Origin: Candidatus Zymogenus sp.
GTDB lineage: Bacteria; Desulfobacterota; Zymogenia; Zymogenales; Zymogenaceae
NCBI GenBank assembly: GCA_030613285.1
Contig: JAUWME010000187.1
Span: 1-5,415, forward strand
Direction: 5' to 3'
Length of the DNA: 5,415 nucleotides
Below are positions 1 to 5,415 of this stretch, piece by piece. Numbering within the stretch: the first letter of the stretch is position 1; every line of letters begins with the position of its first letter. Below the pieces are notes generated by a model that saw nothing but the letters and a program-made list of their open reading frames with translations, was not told the origin of the DNA and made no database searches. Position numbers and translations under genes: made by a program.

Positions 1-1535
1 GGGTCTTTTTCCATGGCGCGTTCCAAAAGGGCCAGAATTTCACCATAATCTTCAAAATCCTCATTGTAGGCAATGTAGGCGTCCATGTAATGAGAAAAAC
101 CGCCCTTTTTGGATGCGTCCCCCCACCGATAGCCGGAAAGCGTTTTAGGCAAGACACTGGGTGGTTTTCCCTCAAACTCCGCCCAGAAATCGAAACCGAT
201 ATATTTGTTACCGCAAGCTGGTTCTTTCCCAGTGGCCACCCAGAAAAAACCATCCGCGGGCAGGAAGATCACCGACGTTACATTGTTTGCGCCGCAGACG
301 GTGTGCCCAAAGCTTCTCTCGCCCTCAATAATTACGTCAAAGCGGTCGCTCATAAATTCGGCAGCAAGGGAGGGTGTAATCCCCCCTCTATTTTTATCCA
401 TGAGTCCCGTAAGCCTTGTATGTCTCCCCACAAGATTTCTCATAACGAGGTTGTACTTCGCCATGAGATCCACTTCCTTAAGCTCGTCTGTTGTGGCAAA
501 ATTGGTCAAAGCTATGGAGCCGTCTTCTATTTTTCTAATTCCCAAAAGATTAGGACTCGACTCTATAGCTACTGCTTCATTTCTTTTTCCGTCGGCAATA
601 AGAAAGCCAAAAGCGCCCCCCCTCTTGTTCTCCTCCAATATTGTGATGGCCCCATTGATGTCTTTTGCCCCTCTCATTATCATGTTTTCAAAGATGGTAA
701 AGGAGATGCCGGCAGGGTTTGAGTCGCTGTATCCCATGAAGTGCCCGCCTATTACCATTCCCATCTCGTTCATGGCCGAATTGCACTTTAAAAGCCCCGC
801 CGTGGATACTTTGACGTAGCGGTAGCCGTTTTCTGGCTCGTAAAAAAAGATGGTCTGGTTTTGCGCCCAGAGTCCCTGTCCAGAATAATCGGTGTTTCTG
901 CCAAAGATGAGCTTTCCCCCTTTTGTGGCACTGCCTGTGGCAGCAAAACTGGAGCACTCCCCAACATCCCCAACAAGACCAAAATCAATCGCCTTTTTGC
1001 CGATTACCCCCGGAATCATCGCCATTGAAAGGTCGGAATAAAAATTACCGATGAATACATCCCGATAGTCAAGGCCCGCTCCGTCGGCTATCCCCTTTAT
1101 CTCTTCAAGATATTCCACAGGGGTGTTTTTTTCCACAGGTGCGTATACCTTGACCTCAAGATATTTTAAAAGAAGATTTCTCATCAACTTGGGCTTTTTG
1201 GCGTATAGTGGGTTGTGGGAAATTGGGTCTGAAAAGAGAGGTACACACCCACCTTTTATCTCCTCCGCCAAAAGTTTTCCGTGCTGATACCCCATCTCGT
1301 ATGAAGTCCCCTTGAGGTAAAGGATGTTGTTTCCCCCATCCCTTCTCAAAGAGCCACTGCCAAATTTTTTAACATCGCCCTCTTCTGTTATCTCAAGTTG
1401 TTTCAAACCATCGATAACTTCTTTCTCCGGCAGATAGCCTTTCCCTGAACTTACGGAATTTACCTTTACAAAAATCAGGCAAGAGACAACCAAGACAGTG
1501 ATCAGGACGAAAAGAGTCAATATTATCTTTTTCAT
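1..1535 (-). CDS. Membrane-anchored C45/AAT-like Ntn hydrolase, C-terminus cut by window edge
   Basis: The frame is open from the ATG at 1535-1533 to the left edge, 511 codons without a stop, so the 3' end is missing. A GAGG ribosome binding site at 1541-1544 lies 5 bases before the ATG. Residues 4-23 are hydrophobic and contain VVSC at 16-19, so the protein is either a lipoprotein or held by one membrane helix. Residues 73-91 (YLKGTSYEMGYQHGKLLAE) match the conserved N-terminal motif of the peptidase C45 / acyl-CoA:6-aminopenicillanate acyltransferase family. GEC-SSFAA at 192-198 places the expected catalytic Cys at 194, followed by FGRNTDY at 211-217. HTVCGANNVTS (411-421) and FWVATGKEPACG (431-442) fit the C-terminal part of the fold. 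Known members are Ntn hydrolases that self-cleave before the Cys and act on amide or acyl bonds. The substrate cannot be read from sequence. The protein likely acts outside the inner membrane. Family call is fairly sure; specific function is not. Confidence 0.8.
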   Translation of the reverse strand, partial: MKKIILTLFVLITVLVVSCLIFVKVNSVSSGKGYLPEKEVIDGLKQLEITEEGDVKKFGSGSLRRDGGNNILYLKGTSYEMGYQHGKLLAEEIKGGCVPLFSDPISHNPLYAKKPKLMRNLLLKYLEVKVYAPVEKNTPVEYLEEIKGIADGAGLDYRDVFIGNFYSDLSMAMIPGVIGKKAIDFGLVGDVGECSSFAATGSATKGGKLIFGRNTDYSGQGLWAQNQTIFFYEPENGYRYVKVSTAGLLKCNSAMNEMGMVIGGHFMGYSDSNPAGISFTIFENMIMRGAKDINGAITILEENKRGGAFGFLIADGKRNEAVAIESSPNLLGIRKIEDGSIALTNFATTDELKEVDLMAKYNLVMRNLVGRHTRLTGLMDKNRGGITPSLAAEFMSDRFDVIIEGERSFGHTVCGANNVTSVIFLPADGFFWVATGKEPACGNKYIGFDFWAEFEGKPPSVLPKTLSGYRWGDASKKGGFSHYMDAYIAYNEDFEDYGEILALLERAMEKD

Positions 1536-1613
1536 GCTAACCTCACTTTCAATTTAGTTAAAATTTAAGCAAACCGCATCGTTGTATATTTTACTTTCTT
1601 TAACGACACTATT

Positions 1614-2357
1614 TTAAAACCCTCCAGCAGCATTGAGAGCACGAGAAATGTTTTCGGCAAGGAGTACAAAAAACTCGACATCCTCATACTTTTTAAACAG
1701 GGGATCGATTTCCACAAAAAGACCTCCGGGGAAAAGGGAAATGTTATATGAGATAGTCAGTGGTGATGCCAAGATTGATGGAGGTGAGAGGGTTGGCATC
1801 ATATCTGGCGTTAAGATGATGTTAAACACCTCATCTTCATTGTTAGAGAAAATTGCGTGGGTTTTGGCAAATTCCGGGAAACGATCCTTGATGTCAACAG
1901 CTCGAGTGCCCATAGCTCCCGGAGCTTTTTGCATGGCGTAATCAAATATCTTGTTTGAGAGTTTTCCTTTTATCTCTGTGTGAGGCATAAGAAAAATAAG
2001 CCCCGATATGGGAATTTCCATAAAAACAGCGATGAAATAGTGGGGGTCCTCTTGGATTGCTTCCTTGTTGGAACTTCTTTCAATCCCTCTGCAACCATTA
2101 AAAAGATACGCCTCCTCAGATATTGTGAGCTTGATGATATCGTTGTATATTCCCCCCTTGAATATACCGAGCCTTTGTTCAAGAGTCTTTGCAAATGCTC
2201 CATCTTTATCATAGGAGGTGATGACAAGACCCCTTAAACGGGCGTAAGTGGCTACCGTCCTTCTCACCCTCCTGCTGGAGTAGATTATAAATGACAACAT
2301 AAAAATGAAAGAAATTGCTAATATAAGGGCGATGATGACGCTTACATTTATTTGCAT
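1614..2357 (-). CDS. Membrane-anchored protein of unknown function, paralogue of the gene at 2466-3248
   Basis: This gene encodes 247 residues when started at the ATG at 2357-2355. The frame extends upstream to a TTG at 2435, but that start has no ribosome binding site. Its 26 extra residues are not hydrophobic and have no match in the paralogue, so I prefer the ATG. AAGGA sits 11 bases before it, a rather long spacing. Residues 5-26 form one membrane helix, followed by basic SRRVRR (28-33) that suggests the rest is cytoplasmic. The soluble part aligns along its whole length with the upstream gene: ARLRGL (39-44), GIYNDIIKL (69-77), PHYFIAVFMEIPI (105-117), DRFPEFAK (158-165), IILTPDMM (180-187), FVEIDPLFKK (214-223) and AENISRAL (234-241). 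The pattern 'FPxF.K, then a segment ending in IIL.xD' recalls bacterial membrane proteins with one anchor and an uncharacterised globular domain. I do not recognise a catalytic motif. Confidence 0.88.
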   Translation of the reverse strand: MQINVSVIIALILAISFIFMLSFIIYSSRRVRRTVATYARLRGLVITSYDKDGAFAKTLEQRLGIFKGGIYNDIIKLTISEEAYLFNGCRGIERSSNKEAIQEDPHYFIAVFMEIPISGLIFLMPHTEIKGKLSNKIFDYAMQKAPGAMGTRAVDIKDRFPEFAKTHAIFSNNEDEVFNIILTPDMMPTLSPPSILASPLTISYNISLFPGGLFVEIDPLFKKYEDVEFFVLLAENISRALNAAGGF

Positions 2358-2465
2358 GATAATGTTATTCCTTAACCTTTCTATTTTCTCAGATTGATGA
2401 TCATAGCGAAAACATCCCAGATAATTACTCAACAAGTCTAATCAAAATTGAAGTTGGTGGAGTCT

Positions 2466-3248
2466 TCAATTTCTCTCAATATCGTCAAGGGCTCTGGCAA
2501 GATTTTCAGTCCAAACAACGAATCTCTCAATTTCCACTGACTTTTTCATCTGCGGCTCTATGTCAAGCCCAAACCCTTCCGGAGTAAAACAGACATTGAC
2601 AGGCTTTTTCCTTGGATGTGTCAATAACATTGACACCACATCTGCAGAAAGGATGATCTCTTCTGCACTTTTAACGTCTTCGGTAAAAACATTATATACT
2701 TTTGAAAAATTTGGAAAGCGCTTCTCAATCTCCAACATCTCAAGACCTTTTGCACCAAAGGCTCTATTGAGTACGAATTCTATTATCCCCTTAGCAAATT
2801 TCCCCTTCAGAGGAAAGTGTGGAATTACAAAAGTGCGTTTGTCTATGGGAATATCCATAAGCACGACGATGAAGTGATGGGGAGGGCCCGACGATGACCC
2901 GCTGTTTGTCTCTGAAATTTTAGTACAGAGATAGCTCTCTCCAAAGGAGCTGGGCAGCTTGACAATGTCTCGATACCTTCCCGTCATTGGCAGGCCGAAT
3001 TTTTCGGTCAATCTCAATCCCATGCCACTGTTTTGATCATCCTCAATAATGGCAAGTCCTCTCGATTGGGCAAAGGCAATCAGTGCCTTTTTGGCCTTGG
3101 TTGTAAAAAAACCAACTTTAGGCAACCCGGAATATGGAGAGGGGGCTGTCTCTTTTGTCCTCTTTGATAGGTAGATAACCAAAGCAATGACCAAAAATAG
3201 AAGCACAGAGGCTATATAGCTAAAGAGTATAAAATTTTCGTCATTCAT
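2466..3248 (-). CDS. Membrane-anchored protein of unknown function, paralogue of the gene at 1614-2357
   Basis: This gene encodes 260 residues from the ATG at 3248-3246, with a good ribosome binding site (GAGGT, 3257-3261, spacing 8). Residues 7-27 are a single membrane helix, followed by SKRTK (28-32), so the bulk is probably cytoplasmic. A Pro/Gly-rich linker (35-48) absent from the paralogue leads into the domain. Shared landmarks are AQSRGL (60-65), GRYRDIVKL (90-98), PHHFIVVLMDIPI (123-135), KRFPNFSKVYNVF (176-188), EEIILSADVV (196-205), GLDIEPQMKK (227-236) and TENLARALDDI (247-257). No enzyme motif or metal site stands out. The most conserved part, PH(H/Y)FI.V.M(D/E)IPI, looks like a buried strand and not a catalytic site. 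It is the first gene of the leftward set, and 108 bases separate its stop from the next start. Tandem duplication followed by strong divergence is the simplest origin. Confidence 0.92.
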   Translation of the reverse strand: MNDENFILFSYIASVLLFLVIALVIYLSKRTKETAPSPYSGLPKVGFFTTKAKKALIAFAQSRGLAIIEDDQNSGMGLRLTEKFGLPMTGRYRDIVKLPSSFGESYLCTKISETNSGSSSGPPHHFIVVLMDIPIDKRTFVIPHFPLKGKFAKGIIEFVLNRAFGAKGLEMLEIEKRFPNFSKVYNVFTEDVKSAEEIILSADVVSMLLTHPRKKPVNVCFTPEGFGLDIEPQMKKSVEIERFVVWTENLARALDDIERN

Positions 3249-3259
3249 ATCGTTTTACC

Positions 3260-3283
3260 TCAAAAATGCTTCAATCTTTTTGA
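3260..3283 (-). promoter_or_regulatory. Inverted repeat next to the ribosome binding site of the gene at 2466-3248
   Basis: TCAAAAA (3260-3266) and TTTTTGA (3277-3283) form a perfect 7-base inverted repeat with a 10-base loop. In the leftward transcript the stem ends inside the GAGGT ribosome binding site. It could weaken translation when folded, but the stem is almost all A-T and may form by chance. I saw no clear sigma-70 promoter further upstream for this gene. Confidence 0.3.
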
Positions 3284-3429
3284 TCCGCAAAATCACCTAA
3301 CCAACATTTCTTTGCTGGCGCTAAAAACTGGAAATAGAAATTGATACTCATTTAATAACTACCAGAAAAAGCAGGATGTGTCAAGAAAGAGACTAATATA
3401 GTTGGAGGAGAAAAGCACTGCGCAAGAAA

Positions 3430-3458
3430 TTGACAGGTAAATTCATCTGTGCTATTTT
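3430..3458 (+). promoter_or_regulatory. Candidate sigma-70 promoter for the two lipoprotein genes
   Basis: A perfect -35 box, TTGACA at 3430-3435, is followed after exactly 17 bases by TATTTT at 3453-3458 (four of six matches to TATAAT). Transcription would begin near 3465, leaving an untranslated leader of about 28 bases before the ATG at 3493. The consensus -35 with ideal spacing makes this the best promoter in the window. It drives the rightward pair; nothing suggests what regulates it. Confidence 0.7.
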
Positions 3459-3482
3459 AGTAGAATTACAAAACACTTTCTC

Positions 3483-3487
3483 GGAGG
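3483..3487 (+). promoter_or_regulatory. Ribosome binding site that fixes the start at 3493
   Basis: GGAGG stands 5 bases before the ATG at 3493. It settles the start against an in-frame TTG at 3430, which lies inside the -35 box of the promoter and would add 21 residues ahead of the signal peptide. Confidence 0.85.
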
Positions 3488-3492
3488 CTTTT

Positions 3493-3969
3493 ATGTTCGT
3501 AAAAAACAGATCGAATCGGTCAGGTCACTCTAAATATTTTGTTTTTGCACTTTTTCTTGTGTTGGCTCTTGTCATAGTCTCCTGCGCCAAGGAGCTTACA
3601 GAAGAGGAGAAGATTGATGCGTTGATTGAAGATGCAGCAGAAAAGGTGGAAGCGAAAGATATCAAGGGTGTTCTTAAATATGTGTCTGAGTCGTACAAGG
3701 ATAAAGAGGGGGGCGATCGCAACCAGATTAAGGGAATGTTGTTTATTTATACCCGTCAGTACGAGAAGATTGGGATTTATGTTCGCGATACCGAGATCGA
3801 GGTGAACGGCGACGATGCTGCGGCAGTGGTAAAGCTTATCTTCACCGGTGGGGAAAATATAGTTCCTGATTCCGGGAGCAGTTATATCATTGACCTGAAG
3901 CTGAAGTTAGAAGATGGCGACTGGCGCGTGGTCAGGGCAGGCTGGATGGAGTTGGGCGGGGCATTTTAG
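3493..3969 (+). CDS. Small lipoprotein with an NTF2-like-looking domain
   Basis: The product is 158 residues from the ATG at 3493. A basic start (KNRSNRSGHSK, 4-14) precedes a hydrophobic run (16-30) that ends in IVSC, so lipid attachment at Cys31 is predicted. The mature part begins AKELTEEEK. An amphipathic helix, EEKIDALIEDAAEKVEAKD at roughly 37-57, comes first. KGVLKYVSESYKD (59-71) follows, then a basic stretch and alternating beta strands (IGIYVRDTEIEVNG, AAAVVKLIFTGG, YIIDLKLKLEDGDWRVVRAGW). This order, a helix with 'A.E.KD', a 'vSe.YkD' loop and final strands with DW+V, is typical of NTF2-like / SnoaL-like lipoproteins. That is a fold impression and not a proven assignment. Such domains often bind small ligands or partner proteins. 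The gene lies 37 bases upstream of the tetratricopeptide-repeat lipoprotein and probably shares its promoter. Confidence 0.85.
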   Translation: MFVKNRSNRSGHSKYFVFALFLVLALVIVSCAKELTEEEKIDALIEDAAEKVEAKDIKGVLKYVSESYKDKEGGDRNQIKGMLFIYTRQYEKIGIYVRDTEIEVNGDDAAAVVKLIFTGGENIVPDSGSSYIIDLKLKLEDGDWRVVRAGWMELGGAF

Positions 3970-4006
3970 GGAGTTTTTGTCTTTTTAGTATTTTATTGGG
4001 GGATAA

Positions 4007-4816
4007 ATGAAAAGCGACAAATTAAGGCTTTTTTTGATTTTTACTTGCGCTCTTGTTCTGACACTTGTTTTGGGATGTACAAAAAATGCCGAGTATTGGC
4101 ACAATAAAGGTTTTGAAGAAAACGACCTTAACAAAAAGATTGAGTTTTACACAAAGGCTATAAGTATTGACCCAAATTATGCCAGGGCATATAACAATAG
4201 GGGGGTTGCATACGATGAATTGAAAAAGTACTCTGATGCGATAGCGGACTTCACAAAAGCTATAAGTATCGATCCTGATTACATTATGGCTTTCAACAAC
4301 AGAGGGAGTATATACAAAAAGCAAAAAAAATACAACGATGCAATCGGTGATTTCAATAAAGCTATAAGTCTCGATCCTAATAATCCTTTGGTATACTATA
4401 ACAGGGGAATTTTATATAGAGAGCTAAAAAGATATGACGAGGCAATAGCGGACTTCACCAAGGCTATTAGTATTGATCCGAATAGTGTCTATGCCTACAC
4501 TGGCAGGGGGCGGACTTACTATTTATTGGTAAATTACGACAAGGCAATGGTGAACGTTTCCATTGCCTTAAAATTCAGTCCTAAAGAGCCATACTCACTT
4601 GGTCTTCGGTCGGATATTTACAGGGAGTTGGGGAAATATGATGAAGCAACGGCTGATATAAGTAAAGCCATCAGTTTTAATCCAGACTATGCGCCCTTCT
4701 ACTATACCCGCGGGCTGAATTACAATGCTATGGGTGAAAAGAACAAGGCGCTTGAAGATTTTAAAAAAGCCTGCGATATGGGTGAAGAGGATGCCTGTAA
4801 GAAGTGCAACAAATAG
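4007..4816 (+). CDS. Tetratricopeptide-repeat lipoprotein
   Basis: The product is 269 residues, with GGGGGA immediately upstream of the ATG as ribosome binding site. The signal peptide (1-23) ends in LVLGC, predicting lipidation at Cys24. The rest is a tetratricopeptide array. A shortened first unit (28-57) is followed by five full 34-residue units starting at 58, 92, 126, 160 and 194. A final unit starts at 228 and ends in KALEDFKKACDMGEEDAC (247-264). The signature NNRG.xY..L.+Y..AI.DF.KAIS.DP recurs clearly in units 2-4. Units 5 and 6 have drifted. Such proteins are scaffolds for protein-protein contacts at the inner or outer membrane face; the partner is unknown. It is the second gene of the pair beginning at 3493. 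Confidence 0.96.
   Translation: MKSDKLRLFLIFTCALVLTLVLGCTKNAEYWHNKGFEENDLNKKIEFYTKAISIDPNYARAYNNRGVAYDELKKYSDAIADFTKAISIDPDYIMAFNNRGSIYKKQKKYNDAIGDFNKAISLDPNNPLVYYNRGILYRELKRYDEAIADFTKAISIDPNSVYAYTGRGRTYYLLVNYDKAMVNVSIALKFSPKEPYSLGLRSDIYRELGKYDEATADISKAISFNPDYAPFYYTRGLNYNAMGEKNKALEDFKKACDMGEEDACKKCNK
4241..4482 (+). repeat. Internal DNA duplication inside the TPR gene
   Basis: The stretch starting ATAGCGGACTTCAC at 4241 recurs at 4445, exactly 204 bases (two 34-codon units) downstream. It encodes IADFTKAISIDP in both cases. Repeat units 2 and 4 are thus more alike than either is to unit 3 (IGDFNKAISLDP). This fits duplication of a two-repeat block, or gene conversion between units. Confidence 0.75.
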
Positions 4817-4840
4817 GGGCAAGGGGCAAAAGGAGTTAAA

Positions 4841-4986
4841 TGTCATTCCAATGAAACCGTCAATCCAGTAAATATTATTCTGGATCCCTTTGTCAAGCTG
4901 AGGATGACAGAATAGAAGGGATTCCTTTGTCAAGCAGGCAATGACAGAATAGTTAAAATGTCATTCCCGCGAAAGCGGGAATCCAG
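4841..4986. repeat. Cluster of four palindromic intergenic repeat units
   Basis: Four related 28-30 base units read TGTCATTCC...ATCCAG. Unit A (4841-4868) and unit D (4959-4986) are forward. Unit B (4880-4909) and unit C (4919-4946) are reversed. Unit D is the most regular: ATTCCCGC, a GAAA loop and GCGGGAAT (4963-4982) give a perfect 8-bp stem. The B and C regions also form a direct repeat, 4882-4915 against 4919-4952, 29 of 34 bases identical at a 37-base period. A and B together make an imperfect inverted repeat with TGTCATTCC and GGATGACA ends. The units resemble dispersed extragenic palindromes, such as the dRS3-type repeats of Neisseria, but I cannot assign a named family. None carries a T-run, so I do not call a terminator. 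Confidence 0.85.
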
Positions 4987-5061
4987 TAAAGCATTAAAGA
5001 AATGGATTTAATGCCAACGTATCCTAAATACAAAAAAGGTAAAAACATTTTATTAAATATG
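4987..5061. other. AT-rich spacer without a recognised gene
   Basis: No open frame with a ribosome binding site or RNA gene is evident here. The start contains TGGATT (5003-5008), complementary to AATCCA at 4980-4985. This may be a remnant of a further arm of the repeat cluster. The remainder is A/T-rich sequence leading into the methyltransferase promoter. Confidence 0.5.
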
Positions 5062-5095
5062 TTGACTTGCTTCTTATTTTTTCATAGAGTATAGT
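5062..5095 (+). promoter_or_regulatory. Candidate promoter for the DNA methyltransferase gene
   Basis: Two overlapping sigma-70 readings are possible. One is TTGACT (5062-5067) with TAGAGT (5085-5090). The other is TTGCTT (5067-5072) with TATAGT (5090-5095). Both have 17-base spacing. The region is very AT-rich. Transcription would begin about 15-20 bases before the ATG at 5119, so the leader would be short and its GAGGA at 5105-5109 close to the 5' end. Confidence 0.5.
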
Positions 5096-5118
5096 TTATA
5101 TAAAGAGGATTTCAGCTT

Positions 5119-5415
5119 ATGAAAAATTTCTTAATTCGTGGCGATAATTATGACACCCTTGAATACCTAAAAAACAAAAAAGAAATATCAGGAAAGGTAA
5201 GGCTTGTCTATATAGACCCCCCCTTTGGAACTAAACAAAACTTCACTTTTTCTGGCGACAGATTTTCCACCATCAGCAGAATGAATGGCGGAAGGCTTGC
5301 ATATAGTGATACTCTATCCGAAGGAGATTATCTAAAATTCCTCAATAGCCGATTGACTCTCATTTATGATATTCTATCAGATGACGGCTCTATCTATTTA
5401 CACATTGATGATAAA
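5119..5415 (+). CDS. DNA methyltransferase (N6-adenine/N4-cytosine type), 3' end beyond window
   Basis: The first 99 residues are visible, from the ATG at 5119 with GAGGA 9 bases upstream. The start FLIRGDNYDTLEYL (4-17) and GKVRLVYIDPPFGT (25-38) are typical of the N6_N4_Mtase family. DPPF at 33-36 is the catalytic motif IV (DPPY/F/W), which holds the target amino group. AYSDTLSEGDYLKFLNSRL (61-79), YDILSDDGSIYLHIDDK (83-99) continue the family pattern. The catalytic motif so near the start suggests the beta-class order, in which the S-adenosylmethionine-binding motif FxGxG comes after the target-recognition region; that part is outside the window. The enzyme would methylate a specific DNA site, either paired with a restriction enzyme (type III or II-like) or alone. 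No partner is visible, so the role is open. Confidence 0.93.
   Translation, partial: MKNFLIRGDNYDTLEYLKNKKEISGKVRLVYIDPPFGTKQNFTFSGDRFSTISRMNGGRLAYSDTLSEGDYLKFLNSRLTLIYDILSDDGSIYLHIDDK

Noticed and set aside
90..819. Two overlapping plus-strand frames (90-722 and 205-819)
   Set aside because: They lie opposite the long C45-like frame, whose translation carries family motifs and an ATG with a ribosome binding site. The plus-strand products show no domain.
688..988. Short minus-strand frames (688-957 and 788-988)
   Set aside because: They are in other frames of the C45-like gene, which runs without a stop through this region. They have no recognisable content.
2358..2435. N-terminal extension of the second leftward gene from a TTG at 2435
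   Set aside because: It has no ribosome binding site, and the added residues are absent from the paralogue, whose membrane helix begins near its own ATG.
1633..2877. Plus-strand frames at 1633-1941, 1980-2237 and 2560-2877, and a minus-strand frame at 1970-2227
   Set aside because: They are shadows of the two paralogous genes, whose mutual protein similarity proves the minus-strand frames.
3352..3384. Leftward promoter using TTGACA (reverse of 3379-3384)
   Set aside because: The -35 box is perfect, but the only acceptable -10 (reverse of 3352-3357) lies 21 bases away, too far for a standard sigma-70 promoter.
3404..3432. GGAGGAG at 3404-3410 as a ribosome binding site for a small gene
   Set aside because: No start codon stands at a suitable distance. 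The TTG at 3430 is 19 bases away and falls in the promoter.
3525..3722. Minus-strand frame opposite the small lipoprotein gene
   Set aside because: It overlaps a frame with a clear signal peptide, lipobox cysteine and ribosome binding site.
4022..4933. Minus-strand frames at 4022-4324 and 4595-4933
   Set aside because: They are shadows of the TPR gene. The second also runs through the palindromic repeats, which gives it an accidental open frame.
4963..4982. Rho-independent terminator after the TPR gene
   Set aside because: The 8-bp GC-rich hairpin has no T-run after it on either strand and belongs to a dispersed repeat unit.
4841..4986. CRISPR array
   Set aside because: The units are in both orientations, unevenly spaced and imperfect, and there are no uniform unique spacers.

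Overview
This window comes from a Gram-negative-type bacterium. Three of the predicted proteins begin with a bacterial signal peptide ending in a lipobox-like cysteine, the intergenic DNA is AT-rich, and ribosome binding sites are of the GGAGG type. The four palindromic TCATTCC...ATCCAG repeats near the right end are of a kind scattered through many proteobacterial-type genomes. I cannot name the lineage; an environmental deltaproteobacterium-like or related organism is a guess.

Left half, minus strand (1-3248): three genes read leftwards. The first transcribed (2466-3248) and second (1614-2357) encode diverged paralogues, each an N-terminal membrane anchor followed by a cytoplasm- or periplasm-facing domain of unknown function. 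The third (1535 to beyond the left edge) encodes a membrane-anchored Ntn hydrolase of the peptidase C45 / acyl-coenzyme A:6-aminopenicillanate acyltransferase (AAT) type. It is open at the left edge and is the largest gene here. Gaps of 108 and 78 bases make one operon possible but not proven.

Middle (3249-3492): a divergent intergenic region with a strong candidate sigma-70 promoter, TTGACA-N17-TATTTT, for the rightward genes. That promoter also shows that the first rightward gene starts at 3493.

Right of centre, plus strand (3493-4816): two lipoprotein genes 37 bases apart. The first encodes a small NTF2-like-looking lipoprotein and the second a lipoprotein of six to seven tetratricopeptide repeats. 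They probably share a transcript.

Right end (4817-5415): about 300 bases without a gene, holding four 28-30 base palindromic repeat units in mixed orientation and then an AT-rich promoter region. A DNA methyltransferase gene of the N6-adenine/N4-cytosine type (motif DPPF) follows and runs off the right edge. It may be the first gene of a restriction-modification or other defence locus, but nothing beyond its first 99 codons is visible. I see no complete, clearly new biological system. The best leads are the unannotated anchored C45 enzyme next to the paralogue pair, and the repeat cluster bordering the methyltransferase.
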